From assembly GCA_963717125.1 (NCBI GenBank), contig CAVQVG010000009.1, forward strand, positions 1-64,000: 64,000 nucleotides of DNA, in the 5' to 3' direction. A program made the translations under genes and the position numbers. Of the stretch, positions 9,004 through 16,927 are shown piece after piece. Source of the stretch: RYN-230 sp963717125. GTDB lineage: Bacteria > Actinomycetota > Actinomycetes > Streptosporangiales > Streptosporangiaceae. The notes below the pieces were generated by a model that was not told the DNA's origin, ran no database searches, and saw only the letters and a program-made list of their open reading frames with translations. Each line of letters begins with the position of its first letter. Positions within the stretch are counted from its first letter, which is position 1.

Positions 9004-9414
9004 TCAGTTGATGTTGAAGTCCCCTTGATCAAGGCGGATTGGCGCGTTGAAAACGGTGATTTTCCCGACCCAGCCGTAATTATCAAACAGCTTCGATCCG
9101 GGCTGGTACTCCGGGCGCTGCCTTGCCTCGTCGATCAGGAGCTGCAGCTCACTTGCGAACCGTGTGTCCCGCGCAGCGTGTTCTTCCAGCGTCTGCCGCA
9201 GGAGCAGCACCGCCTGATCGTCCTGCGGATGCTGCTCGGCCACGAGCAGTGCCTGCGTGGCCTGCTTATCTCCCTGGAACTTCCGGGTGACTAGTACCCG
9301 AAGTCTCGACAGGCCAGACCAGGCCGATTGGCCTGCACCCTTGCCAAGCTCCTCGGCGCCGCTTTTCGAAGCCAGGATCAGCGCTGCCAGTGCGATGGTT
9401 GAGACCGGTTCCAT
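9004..9414 (-). CDS. Small Bell/HeLo-like helical protein with C-terminal amyloid-like motif
   Basis: A 136-residue protein, first in the operon. Residues 1-20 (MEPVSTIALAALILASKSGA) form a hydrophobic helix, and further amphipathic helices run to about residue 98. This resembles the Bell domain, a bacterial counterpart of the fungal HeLo/HELL pore-forming domains often encoded beside NLR-like genes. The last 20 residues carry ITVFNAPIRLDQGDFNI (119-135), matching the NTPase motif at 9 of 17 positions, with several conservative changes. Effectors that end in such a motif are known from bacterial amyloid signalling (BASS) pairs. I infer that templating by the NTPase motif would activate membrane damage. 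Assignment to Bell is from memory of the pattern. Confidence 0.75.
   Translation of the reverse strand: MEPVSTIALAALILASKSGAEELGKGAGQSAWSGLSRLRVLVTRKFQGDKQATQALLVAEQHPQDDQAVLLLRQTLEEHAARDTRFASELQLLIDEARQRPEYQPGSKLFDNYGWVGKITVFNAPIRLDQGDFNIN
9007..9066 (-). other. Amyloid-like motif copy at the C-terminus of the Bell-like protein
   Basis: Residues 117-136, the extreme C-terminus of the small protein. The core is ITVFNAPIRLDQGDFNI. Over the 20 residues compared, 10 are identical to the NTPase copy, including VFN, the central I and GDF, and at least 4 more are conservative. Confidence 0.65.
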
Positions 9415-9778
9415 CAGTCCCCCCCCAGGGTTTCCGGACCTTCAAATACATTAGCGCCTTCAGTGGCTATCTGCCCAGATGTGCGACTATCACCTTGGCC
9501 TCAGGCCGACCACCACGTTCACAACACCTGTGACGCCTCAGCCCTCCATTGGGGTCACCGGCGGGATGTCTCGATTACGCATCTGTCCTGGAAGTAAGGT
9601 CAACCTATCCGCAGCTACCGTGAACCTTGGGGCAGGCGCGTCAACACCGAGGGTCATGCAGGCGATTGCTGAGGCCTGTCACGTTCGAGGCGTAGGTTGC
9701 GAGCACGCGGCGCAGCGCCATGACTGACTCTGATAGCCCGCGCTCGTCCGCTGCAACACAGGCCTCTATGGTGGACCG
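9415..9778. other. Intergenic region with the probable operon promoter
   Basis: The minus-strand operon starts at 9414 after a G-rich ribosome site (GGGGGGGGA). Reading upstream on that strand, an AT-rich stretch near 9440-9455 (TAATGTATTTG) is a possible -10 region. Small frames here lack convincing features. The rest of the interval shows nothing recognisable and is lower in GC than its surroundings. Confidence 0.35.
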
Positions 9779-10213
9779 ATGGCATCGGTCAAGCAGTTCC
9801 AAGTCACCTTCGACTGCGCAGAACCTGAGCGCGTCGCTCGTTTTTGGTGCGAGGTGTTGGGGTACGTCGTACCGCCGCCACCGGCAGGGTTCGCCACTTG
9901 GGACGATTTCGATCGCTCGCTGCCGCCTGAGGATCAGGGTTCATGGTTCGCATGCATTGATCCCTCAGGTGTGGGCCCGCGACTGTACTTCCAGCGCGTT
10001 CCCGAAGGCAAGGTCGTCAAGAATCGGCTGCATCTTGACGTGCGGGTCGGCACCGGGCTCGTGGGTGAAGAGCGCCTGGCCACGCTTGAGGCCGAATGCG
10101 CACGGCTGGCCGCGCTCGGCGCGGTACGGGTGCGACTACTGCCTGCCGATGACGACAACGAGTCGTGCATCGTGATGCAGGACATCGAGGGCAACGAGTT
10201 CGATCTCGACTGA
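9779..10213 (+). CDS. VOC-family (glyoxalase-like) protein
   Basis: A 144-residue single VOC (vicinal oxygen chelate) protein. It opens with a typical strand (QVTFDCAEPERVARFWCEVLGY), contains RLHLDVRVG in the middle and ends with the usual C-terminal strand pattern MQDIEGNEFDLD, where the glutamate is a common metal ligand. Actinobacterial proteins of this size usually belong to the glyoxalase-like domain group of unknown substrate. It is encoded alone, with no partner on the same strand closer than 398 bp. Confidence 0.85.
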   Translation: MASVKQFQVTFDCAEPERVARFWCEVLGYVVPPPPAGFATWDDFDRSLPPEDQGSWFACIDPSGVGPRLYFQRVPEGKVVKNRLHLDVRVGTGLVGEERLATLEAECARLAALGAVRVRLLPADDDNESCIVMQDIEGNEFDLD

Positions 10214-10611
10214 GGGCCCGTCGCGCGGCGCCGATCCAGATCGCACGTACATCGCACGAAGCCAATCCGGCGGGCATGGCAGCGGGCATTCCCGCTGATG
10301 CCGTTTGCAGTTCTTCGGGCACGCCTTGAAAGATGTCATCCGCAGACTGTTTAAGCGCATAGTCCTCATAGACGTCAAACGATATTCGCTGTTTCGGATC
10401 CGACTTCAGCTCCCAGTTGCCGAAATCGGAGGTGCGAATGACCGCTGAGCGGCTTCCTCCGAGATGACCGACAGACAGTCCGGCTTGCGCACCTGCACAA
10501 CGATACGTATCGTTCGATATATCGGTTCGATACATCGTAGCGACACATCGCGATCACAGTGCGTTACTTGTCCGAGGTCGGCGCGGCATCATCCTGGAGG
10601 CCAGAGGTTTC
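10214..10611. other. Intergenic region upstream of the inositol-phosphate synthase gene
   Basis: This 398-bp stretch is less GC-rich than its neighbours and holds no supported gene. Its right part carries operator-like palindromes (see 10499-10524) and the ribosome site GGAGG (around 10595) for the next gene. Confidence 0.5.
10499..10536. promoter_or_regulatory. Operator-like palindromes upstream of myo-inositol-1-phosphate synthase
   Basis: A perfect 16-bp palindrome, AACGATACGTATCGTT (10499-10514), is followed directly by a perfect 10-bp one, CGATATATCG (10515-10524), and a related TTCGATACATCG. Such CGATAT/ATATCG sites are typical of PadR-like operators in actinobacteria, and ino1 lies next to a padR gene in mycobacteria. 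The regulator is not encoded adjacent here. Confidence 0.55.
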
Positions 10612-11934
10612 GTGGAGACATCCAAGCACCACATCGAGCCTGCCGCCGGCAGGCTGGGCGTCCTAACAGTGGGGCTCGGCGCGGTGGCGTCAACCGTTGT
10701 CGCCGGCGTCGAGCTGATCAGGCGCGGCCTCGCTGAGCCCATCGGTTCACTCACTCAGATGGGCACCATTCGCCTCGGTAAACGGACTGAGGACCGAGTG
10801 CCGCTCATTCGCGACTTCGTGCCTCTGGCCGGCGTTGACCAGCTGGTCTTCGGTGCCTGGGATCCGATCTCGGACTCGGCCTACGAAGCCGCGCTGAAAT
10901 GCGGCGTGCTCGACCGGCTCGTCCATATCGAACCGATCGCGGCCGAACTGAAGGAGATCGAGCCCATGCCTGCCGTCTTCGACCAGAACTACGTGCGGCG
11001 GCTCGACGGCTCCAATGTCAAGTCCAAAGCGAGCAAGCGAGACCTTGCCGAGGCCGTCCGCAAGGACATCCGCGATTTCAAGGCGGCGCACTCCTGCGAC
11101 CGGATGGTTGTGATCTGGTGCGCATCCACCGAGATCTTTCTCGAGCCCGGCCCGGCCCACCAGGACCTGGACGCGCTCGAAGCCGCGATGGATGCGAACG
11201 ACAAGAGCGTCCCGCCCTCGATGCTCTACGCGTACGCGGCTCTCAAGGAGGGCGTGCCCTTCATTAATGGAGCGCCTAATCTCACCATCGACGTGCCGGC
11301 GATGGTGGAGCTCGCCCACACGGCCGGCGTGCCCATCGGTGGCAAGGACTTCAAGTCAGGGCAGACCCTTTTGAAGACCGTGCTGGCGCCGATGTTGAAG
11401 GCCCGCATGCTGGGGCTCCAGGGCTGGTACTCGACCAACATCCTCGGTAACCGCGACGGCGAGGTGCTGGACGACCCCGACAGCTTCCGTACCAAGGAGA
11501 AGACCAAGCTCGGCGTGCTCGAGCACATCCTGCAGCCGAGCCTCTATCCCCAGCTCTACGGCGACGTCTACCAGAAAGTGCGCATCAACTACTACCCGCC
11601 CCGGGCTGACAGCAAGGAGAGCTGGGACAACATCGACATCTTCGGCTGGCTCGGCTATCCGATGCAGATCAAGGTCAACTTCCTGTGCCGTGACTCGATC
11701 TTGGCGGCGCCCCTGGTACTTGACCTGGTGCTCTTCACGGACCTGGCCCAGCGAGCGGGGCTCAATGGCGTGCAAGAGTGGCTGTCGTTCTACTTCAAGA
11801 GCCCGCAGCACGCTCTCCGCGTCTATCCCGAGCACGACCTGTTCATCCAGGAGGCCAATCTGAAGAACGCGCTTCGCTGGCTGATGGGCGAGGAGCAGAT
11901 CACCCACCTGGGGATGGAGTACTACCAGGACTGA
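10612..11934 (+). CDS. ino1: myo-Inositol-1-phosphate synthase
   Basis: A 440-residue enzyme that converts glucose 6-phosphate to inositol 1-phosphate using NAD, the first step toward phosphatidylinositol and mycothiol. Family signatures are the Rossmann start (LTVGLGAVASTVVAGVE), the segment GVPFINGAPN, and GGKDFKSGQT, which carries catalytic Lys residues, followed by ILGNRDGEVL. The length, 440 residues, is above the roughly 365 of mycobacterial Ino1 and nearer to longer bacterial forms. The GTG start follows GGAGGCC at a suitable distance. Mycothiol synthase is encoded in the same window (46254-47173), which fits use of its product. Operator palindromes lie about 100 bp upstream. Confidence 0.93.
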   Translation: METSKHHIEPAAGRLGVLTVGLGAVASTVVAGVELIRRGLAEPIGSLTQMGTIRLGKRTEDRVPLIRDFVPLAGVDQLVFGAWDPISDSAYEAALKCGVLDRLVHIEPIAAELKEIEPMPAVFDQNYVRRLDGSNVKSKASKRDLAEAVRKDIRDFKAAHSCDRMVVIWCASTEIFLEPGPAHQDLDALEAAMDANDKSVPPSMLYAYAALKEGVPFINGAPNLTIDVPAMVELAHTAGVPIGGKDFKSGQTLLKTVLAPMLKARMLGLQGWYSTNILGNRDGEVLDDPDSFRTKEKTKLGVLEHILQPSLYPQLYGDVYQKVRINYYPPRADSKESWDNIDIFGWLGYPMQIKVNFLCRDSILAAPLVLDLVLFTDLAQRAGLNGVQEWLSFYFKSPQHALRVYPEHDLFIQEANLKNALRWLMGEEQITHLGMEYYQD

Positions 11935-12001
11935 ATCGTCAGTTCGTTCCCGCCTGCCAACGACCACTGTAGGACGGCGGCAAGCCTTCCGCGTGACGCC
12001 G

Positions 12002-12892
12002 TCAGTCGTCGAGGACGTCGCCCAGGTCCAGCCGGCGGAGGCGTTCCGGGTCGGCGATCGCGTCGATTTCCACAATCTTGCCGCGCGAGACGGTGAACCC
12101 CATGACCGCGACCGGCTGCCCGCCCACGGTCACGACCACACCCGCGGCCCCGTTCACCAGTACCGGCCGCTTCGGTGCGGAGGGGTGGGCGATCGTGAGC
12201 GTCCGTCCTGCCACCGCCGCCGCGCCGCGCAGCAGCACGGAAGCGTCCGGACGCGCCGTTCCCCCGTCGGACCGGAGCACGACGTCTGGGTCGAGGACCG
12301 CGACGAGCGCCTCGAAGTCACCGTGGTGCGCCGCGGCGAAGAAGGCGTCAACTACCTCCCGCTGGCGGGCGACATCGCGGTCGGGGGCTCGCACGTCCGC
12401 CCCGCGCACCCGGCGCCGGGCCCGGCTGGCGAGCTGCCTAGCCGTGGCCGGGGAACGCCCCACCATGGGGGCGATCTCGTCGAAAGGCAGGTCGAACATG
12501 TCGTGCAGGACGAACGCCAGCCGCTCGGCGGGGGTCAGCGTTTCCAGCACCACGGTCAGCGCGAGGCCGACCGAGTCGGCCAGCAGCGCCTCATCCTCGG
12601 GGTTCGTCCCGTCCGCACGGCTGACAACCGGGTCGGGCACGTGCACGCCCAGCGGCTCCTCACGCCGCGTGTTGCGCGAGCGCAGCACGTTCAGGCACAC
12701 CCGGGCCACGATCGTGGTCAGCCAGGCGCCGAGGTTATCGACCCCGCTGGGATCTGACCGGCTAAGCCGCAGCCAGGCTTCCTGGACGGCGTCCTCAGCC
12801 TCGGCGAACGAGCCGAGCATCCGGTAGGCCACCGCGCGCAGCCGGGTCCGGTTCTGCTCGAAGCCCTCCGCCAGCCAGTCCGACTCGGTCAT
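12002..12892 (-). CDS. ECF41-type RNA polymerase sigma factor (SigJ-like)
   Basis: A 296-residue sigma factor. Region 2 is visible as RTRLRAVAYRMLGSFAEAED and DAVQEAWLRL. Region 4 is visible as LTPAERLAFVLHDMFDLPF then the helix-turn-helix DEIAPMVGRSPATARQLASR. A C-terminal SnoaL-like domain (about 175-290) follows, which in ECF41 proteins regulates activity in place of a separate anti-sigma factor. It ends with IADPERLRRLDL, comparable to the conserved NPDKV-type motif of this group. It is divergent from a YceI gene, with a repeated palindrome between them. ECF41 genes are often beside oxidoreductases or carboxymuconolactone decarboxylases, but not here. Confidence 0.9.
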   Translation of the reverse strand: MTESDWLAEGFEQNRTRLRAVAYRMLGSFAEAEDAVQEAWLRLSRSDPSGVDNLGAWLTTIVARVCLNVLRSRNTRREEPLGVHVPDPVVSRADGTNPEDEALLADSVGLALTVVLETLTPAERLAFVLHDMFDLPFDEIAPMVGRSPATARQLASRARRRVRGADVRAPDRDVARQREVVDAFFAAAHHGDFEALVAVLDPDVVLRSDGGTARPDASVLLRGAAAVAGRTLTIAHPSAPKRPVLVNGAAGVVVTVGGQPVAVMGFTVSRGKIVEIDAIADPERLRRLDLGDVLDD

Positions 12893-12922
12893 CGGTCACT
12901 TTCCTCCCCCGCGACGTGTCGT

Positions 12923-12954
12923 ATAGGTGACACCTCAAATAGGTGACACCTCAA
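12923..12954. promoter_or_regulatory. Tandem 16-bp repeat between the ECF41 sigma gene and yceI
   Basis: ATAGGTGACACCTCAA occurs twice with no spacer (12923-12938 and 12939-12954). Each copy contains the inverted repeat AGGTG-A-CACCT. It sits between divergent starts (12892 and 12983), so it may be a shared operator or the promoter elements of the ECF41 factor itself. Confidence 0.55.
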
Positions 12955-12982
12955 CTCGGTTCTATGTGACAAGGAGACGGTC

Positions 12983-13537
12983 ATGCAGGCAGCGACCGGA
13001 CACACGACTGCACCGGCGGTGCAGGCTCTGCTGAAGGCCGGGGCCCTGGCCGGGGAATGGGTCCTGGACCCGGGCCGGTCCACCGTCCGGCTGAAGAGCA
13101 GGACCATGGGGGGCCTCGTGCCGGTGAACGGCGTCTTCCGCGAGGCCAGCGGGACCGGCACCGTCTCGCCGGACGGCGAGGTCGGCGGCACCGTCGCGGT
13201 GGCGGCGGCGTCCATCGACACCAAGAACGCCCGGCGCGACGCGCATCTGCGCTCGGCTGACTTCTTCGACAGCGGCAACCATCCGGACATCACGTTCACC
13301 GCGGACGGTATCCGGCCCTCCGGTCAGGGTGTCGCCGTGACCGGCATGCTGACCGTCCGCGGCTGTACCCGGCCGGTGTCCTTCGATGCCGCGGCCACCG
13401 TCCAGGGCGACGGCGAGGTCTGGCTCGACGCCGAGGTGCACATCAACCGGGCCGACTTCGGCCTCACGTGGAATCTGCTGGGCCTGGTCTCGGTGCACAA
13501 CACCCTCACCATCCACGCCGTGTTCACCCGGCGGTAA
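12983..13537 (+). CDS. YceI-family lipid-binding-like protein
   Basis: A 184-residue YceI protein, a lipocalin-like beta-barrel that binds polyisoprenoid or amide lipids in known members. The family pattern is clear: EWVLDPGRSTVRLKSRTM, VAVAAASIDTKNARRDAHLR, SADFFDSGNHPDITF and NRADFGLTWN. There is no signal peptide, unlike periplasmic E. coli YceI, so it is probably cytoplasmic. AAGGAGACGGTC precedes the ATG. It is divergent from the ECF41 sigma gene and may be its target. A second YceI gene is at 39267-39839. Confidence 0.9.
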   Translation: MQAATGHTTAPAVQALLKAGALAGEWVLDPGRSTVRLKSRTMGGLVPVNGVFREASGTGTVSPDGEVGGTVAVAAASIDTKNARRDAHLRSADFFDSGNHPDITFTADGIRPSGQGVAVTGMLTVRGCTRPVSFDAAATVQGDGEVWLDAEVHINRADFGLTWNLLGLVSVHNTLTIHAVFTRR

Positions 13538-13768
13538 GTGCCGGATCAGATACCTCGACAGAACTCCACTGCCGGGCTCAGCGCCGCAGGCGCTGTCGAC
13601 GCCCGCTAACCGCTTTCGCCTGCGCGCGTTCCAGCGGGCTACCACACGGACCCGGGCCGCCAGTCGCAAACCAGCTCGCCGGACAGGTCAACCGGGCTCG
13701 ACACCGGCAGAACGTAGATCGCCCCGTCCTCGACCAGCAGCGCGTGCACGCGCCGGGACCGGGCGGGC

Positions 13769-14596
13769 TCACTCCGGGTCAGCGCGGAAGGTCAGCCTTG
13801 GCAGCATGACCACGGCCAGGCTGGCGCCCGGCTCGGTCGCCCAGGCCAGCAGCCGCAGCGCGTGGCCGCCCGGCGGAACCGAGGACAAGTCGAACTCCAC
13901 CTGACCTGACTCGGGAACGCTGACTGGGTCAGCCGGGCTCCAGCCTGGCTGGGCGCCGCGGCGGAACCACACGGCCGTCCGCAACTGCTGGCCGGATCGC
14001 CCCCCGGTGACGGTAACGCTCAGCTGGACCGGGGGGCTCAGCTCGTCCGGTGCCGTCGCGAGCACCGCACCGTCCCGGATCAGGTCCAGTGTCTGGCGGG
14101 CATCGGTGATCGCGGCGTTGTTGATCCGCAGCCCGGCCGGTCCGGCCGGAGCAGAAGCGGCCCCTGCATCGGGCGCGGCCGCATCGGGCGCGGCCGCACC
14201 GGCCGGCTGGTCAAGCTGGCTGAGCATCCAGTCGCAGAGCGGCCCGCAGTCCCAGCCGGCCCACTCCTGGGCGGATGGCTCCGGTTCCACCTCTGTCTGT
14301 TCCGCTTCGATCCGGCGTTCCCAGCCGCCATCGACCTGACGCTGCGTGAAGATCACCGCGAACGAGGCGGCCCGGTGCCATTCCGAAGCGTCGCTGAGCC
14401 GGCGGCGCGCGTCAGCCTGCCAGGCCGCGATCCGGCCCAGCGTGGGACGGGGCCGCAGGCTGGCCAGCGCGGTGTAGATCGCACGCTGGTCAGCGTCGGC
14501 GAGAGCCCGGAGGCTAGTGATCCCCAGCTTGCCGGCCAGCGCCCGCTGATGCGCCTCCAGGAGGTCAGGAACAGAGGTCAGGTCGTCCCCAGGCAC
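13769..14596 (-). CDS. Unknown protein with helix-hairpin-helix-like N-terminus
   Basis: A 275-residue protein of unknown function. Residues 8-70 (EAHQRALAGKLGITSLRALA, then a short helix and RPRPTLGRIAAWQADAR) resemble the helix-hairpin-helix-type modules found at the start of several actinobacterial proteins. The middle (about 140-165) is Ala/Pro-rich linker. The C-terminal part (about 165-270) is rich in beta strands (VQLSVTVTGG, QVEFDLSSVPPGGHALRLLA). The GTG start directly follows the TGA of the preceding gene, so the two are coupled. There is no signal peptide. Confidence 0.7.
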   Translation of the reverse strand: MPGDDLTSVPDLLEAHQRALAGKLGITSLRALADADQRAIYTALASLRPRPTLGRIAAWQADARRRLSDASEWHRAASFAVIFTQRQVDGGWERRIEAEQTEVEPEPSAQEWAGWDCGPLCDWMLSQLDQPAGAAAPDAAAPDAGAASAPAGPAGLRINNAAITDARQTLDLIRDGAVLATAPDELSPPVQLSVTVTGGRSGQQLRTAVWFRRGAQPGWSPADPVSVPESGQVEFDLSSVPPGGHALRLLAWATEPGASLAVVMLPRLTFRADPE

Positions 14597-15121
14597 TCAG
14601 GCGCCCCGGAAGAACTGGTATTCCTCGAGCGCCTCATAACCGGCGACCGCGATGTGGCCGTCGCAGCAGCGCAGTTCGACCTTGGCGGCCACCTCGAATA
14701 CCACCGTGTCTTCACCCTGCTCGAGCTTGATCGTTCCGGGCGGGACGGTGACGATCCGTTCGATGCACAGCGTGTCGCACCCGCGCCAGTTCAGGTAGTT
14801 GAAGTTGGGGTCGCCCGGCAGCAACGAGGACAGCAGGAAGGCGCCTTCCCGCCCGATGGGCGTGAAGCCGAGATCGAACTTCCAGTCGCCGGTCATGCAC
14901 TTCCACAGCCGGCCCCGGAGTTCGACGCGGAAGCGCACCTTGAACAGTTCCTCGGTGCCGAGGATCGTGTCGTGCTTGTTCTTGTCGTCGAGGTCGAGAA
15001 TGTCGGCGTCCCAGAAAACCTTCGTGAACCGTTCTGGTGGCAGTTCGATCTCGGACTTGCCATCGAGGTAGTCCGAGTCATCTGGCCAGCACTTCGACGG
15101 CTCGGGCTTATTGTCCGGCAT
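14597..15121 (-). CDS. Unknown protein coupled to the following gene
   Basis: A 174-residue soluble protein I do not recognise. I start it at the ATG at 15121 because AAAGGAGCC lies 7 bases upstream; a longer frame to 15199 lacks such a site. It contains paired cysteines (a CDTLC segment, and LRCCDGH), many acidic residues at the N-terminus and beta-like segments such as FKVRFRVELRGRLWKCMTG. The pattern could be a beta-sandwich. It is followed immediately by the helix-hairpin-helix-like gene and preceded by a SARP-like regulator on the same strand. Confidence 0.7.
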   Translation of the reverse strand: MPDNKPEPSKCWPDDSDYLDGKSEIELPPERFTKVFWDADILDLDDKNKHDTILGTEELFKVRFRVELRGRLWKCMTGDWKFDLGFTPIGREGAFLLSSLLPGDPNFNYLNWRGCDTLCIERIVTVPPGTIKLEQGEDTVVFEVAAKVELRCCDGHIAVAGYEALEEYQFFRGA

Positions 15122-15263
15122 GGCGTGGCTCCTTTCCCGCTGAGCGTTCTTAGTGCCACCATGCCGTGCCGCGGTTAACTGCCAGCCGGTTAACCGCATA
15201 ATAACCGGTTGGTTTCACGCTTAAGGTTCCGGCCGGGTGATTAATTAGCGCATAAGATTATGC

Positions 15264-16649
15264 TCAGGTGGCCGAGGTGAGCGTGCGGAACAACTGGACG
15301 GTCTCCATGGTGGGCGAGACGTCGAGCTCATCCTGGAGAGCGGCAGCGCAAAGCCGGTACTGGCGGCTCACCAGCTGTTGCTGGTGCTGCCGGGCAAAGC
15401 AGCGCATGAGCAGCCGGTGCGCCGCTTCGTAACACGGATCGACGCTTATCGCCTGCTGCCCGAATTCGACGGCCAGGACGAGCTGGCCGCTGTCGCAGTA
15501 GATCTCGGCCAGGTACTCGAGCGCTTGCAGGTACAGGTCCTTGAGGTTGCGCCGTTCCGGGAGGTACCAGTCGCTGTCCAGGTCATCCTCGAACAGCGGG
15601 CCACGGTAAAGCTCGACGGCCGAATTGCAGGCGCTGAGCACCTGCTGGGTACTGCCGGCTTGGCGGGCGCGCTGTGCATCGCGGATCATGGCCAGGAATT
15701 CGCCGTGATCCGTCCAGCAGGTCAGCCCGGGATTCAGCAGGTAGCAGCCTTCTCTGTGCAGCACGGCCGGTGCCTCCAGGCCGCGCCAGTCCAGCGTGTT
15801 GCGCAGGCTGCACAGCGCGACGTTGAGGTTGTTGCGGGCCGAGCTGTGACTGTGGTTGGGCCATTCCAGTTCCATCAGCACCTCGCGTCGCACCGGCCGG
15901 CCATGGTGCAGCAGCAGATACTGGAACACGGCGCGCGCCTTGAGGCTGCTCCAGCGCAGCACGCGCACCCCTGCCACCGTCAGCTCCAGCGGCCCGAGTA
16001 TCCGGGCCGCGATATCCGCCTCGGCGGCCGCGGCTGACCAGCCTGCCCCGGCTGCCTCGGCCCGAGCCGCAGCGGCCAAAGGCGGCGGACGGTGCGCCCG
16101 GCCAACTGGGGGCAGCCGCACGGCCAGCTGGGCCGGCCGCAGGTTAGTGGCCAGCCCTGTCCGGCCCGGCGCGATGCCGTCCGCGATGCCGTCAGCGGTG
16201 GGGGCCAGTGGCGCCTGGGCCTGCCCCCGCCGGAGCAACCCGCGCAGCAGGCCCGGGCGCCCCGGGGCTGCGGCCGGGCCAAGCCGCCCGTCCGGGCACA
16301 CCACCTGGAACTGCTCTTCCCAGCTGGCCAGGACGGTGTCGATCAGCTGGTCAAGCTGCCACGCTGCCTGGCCGAACGAGCGGCTGGCCGCGTCGAGTTC
16401 GCTGGCCAGCCAGTGGTAGTGCGCGCGCCACATCCGGAGCTGGTGGGCCGCCTCGATTCCGGCGCTGGTGAACTCGGCGGTCGCATCCAGTTCGGCACGG
16501 ACGAGATCGATGGAGCCGGACGGCCCGGTCCCGGTGAGCCGGCTGAGCTCGTTAATCACGGTGGCCAGGCGATTGAGCGAGTACGTTATTTGGCGCTCGA
16601 TTAATGTGGAATTGTCGCGATTGCGATCCCCGTCCTGATGCTTATCCAT
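15264..16649 (-). CDS. SARP/AfsR-type transcriptional regulator with BTAD domain
   Basis: About 461 residues. The C-terminal half has an OmpR-like winged helix (ARILGPLELTVAGVRVLRW, then KARAVFQYLLLHHGRPVRR) followed by the bacterial transcriptional activation domain (FLAMIRDAQRARQ, LYRGPLFEDDLDSDWYLPER and repeats to the end). This is the SARP arrangement. The N-terminal 200 residues are helical and Ala/Pro-rich and not recognised; there is no NB-ARC domain, unlike AfsR. I start it at ATG 16649, since the longer frame begins with TTG. It probably activates the two unknown genes downstream on the same strand. Confidence 0.82.
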   Translation of the reverse strand: MDKHQDGDRNRDNSTLIERQITYSLNRLATVINELSRLTGTGPSGSIDLVRAELDATAEFTSAGIEAAHQLRMWRAHYHWLASELDAASRSFGQAAWQLDQLIDTVLASWEEQFQVVCPDGRLGPAAAPGRPGLLRGLLRRGQAQAPLAPTADGIADGIAPGRTGLATNLRPAQLAVRLPPVGRAHRPPPLAAAARAEAAGAGWSAAAAEADIAARILGPLELTVAGVRVLRWSSLKARAVFQYLLLHHGRPVRREVLMELEWPNHSHSSARNNLNVALCSLRNTLDWRGLEAPAVLHREGCYLLNPGLTCWTDHGEFLAMIRDAQRARQAGSTQQVLSACNSAVELYRGPLFEDDLDSDWYLPERRNLKDLYLQALEYLAEIYCDSGQLVLAVEFGQQAISVDPCYEAAHRLLMRCFARQHQQQLVSRQYRLCAAALQDELDVSPTMETVQLFRTLTSAT

Positions 16650-16927
16650 CGCCCGGCCCCGAACCAACGGTCTCGGTGAAGGATCACAGCAGATCCCCGG
16701 ATTTTAACTACATTCAAGACGTCGCAGAAGCGCTGTCAAGGCAGCTGCGCCATTGAGTTCACCGCGGGTGAGAGCGGCTGGCGGCGCGGCCACATGCGGC
16801 CTGCCCCACACCGACATGCGCCGCTGCGGCCGCGCCTGACGCAGCCAACCGCTGACCACGGGAGCAGCAGCGCGTTCACGGCACCAAGTATGGCCGTGCA
16901 GCGGCCGCCGCGGCTCACCCGGGCCGG

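Noticed and set aside
9479..9727. 82-codon plus-strand frame near 9.5 kb
   Set aside because: No ribosome site or recognisable pattern, and it lies in the promoter region of the operon.
10017..10535. 172-codon minus-strand frame over the VOC gene and the gap
   Set aside because: It overlaps the well-supported VOC gene antisense and has no recognisable domain.
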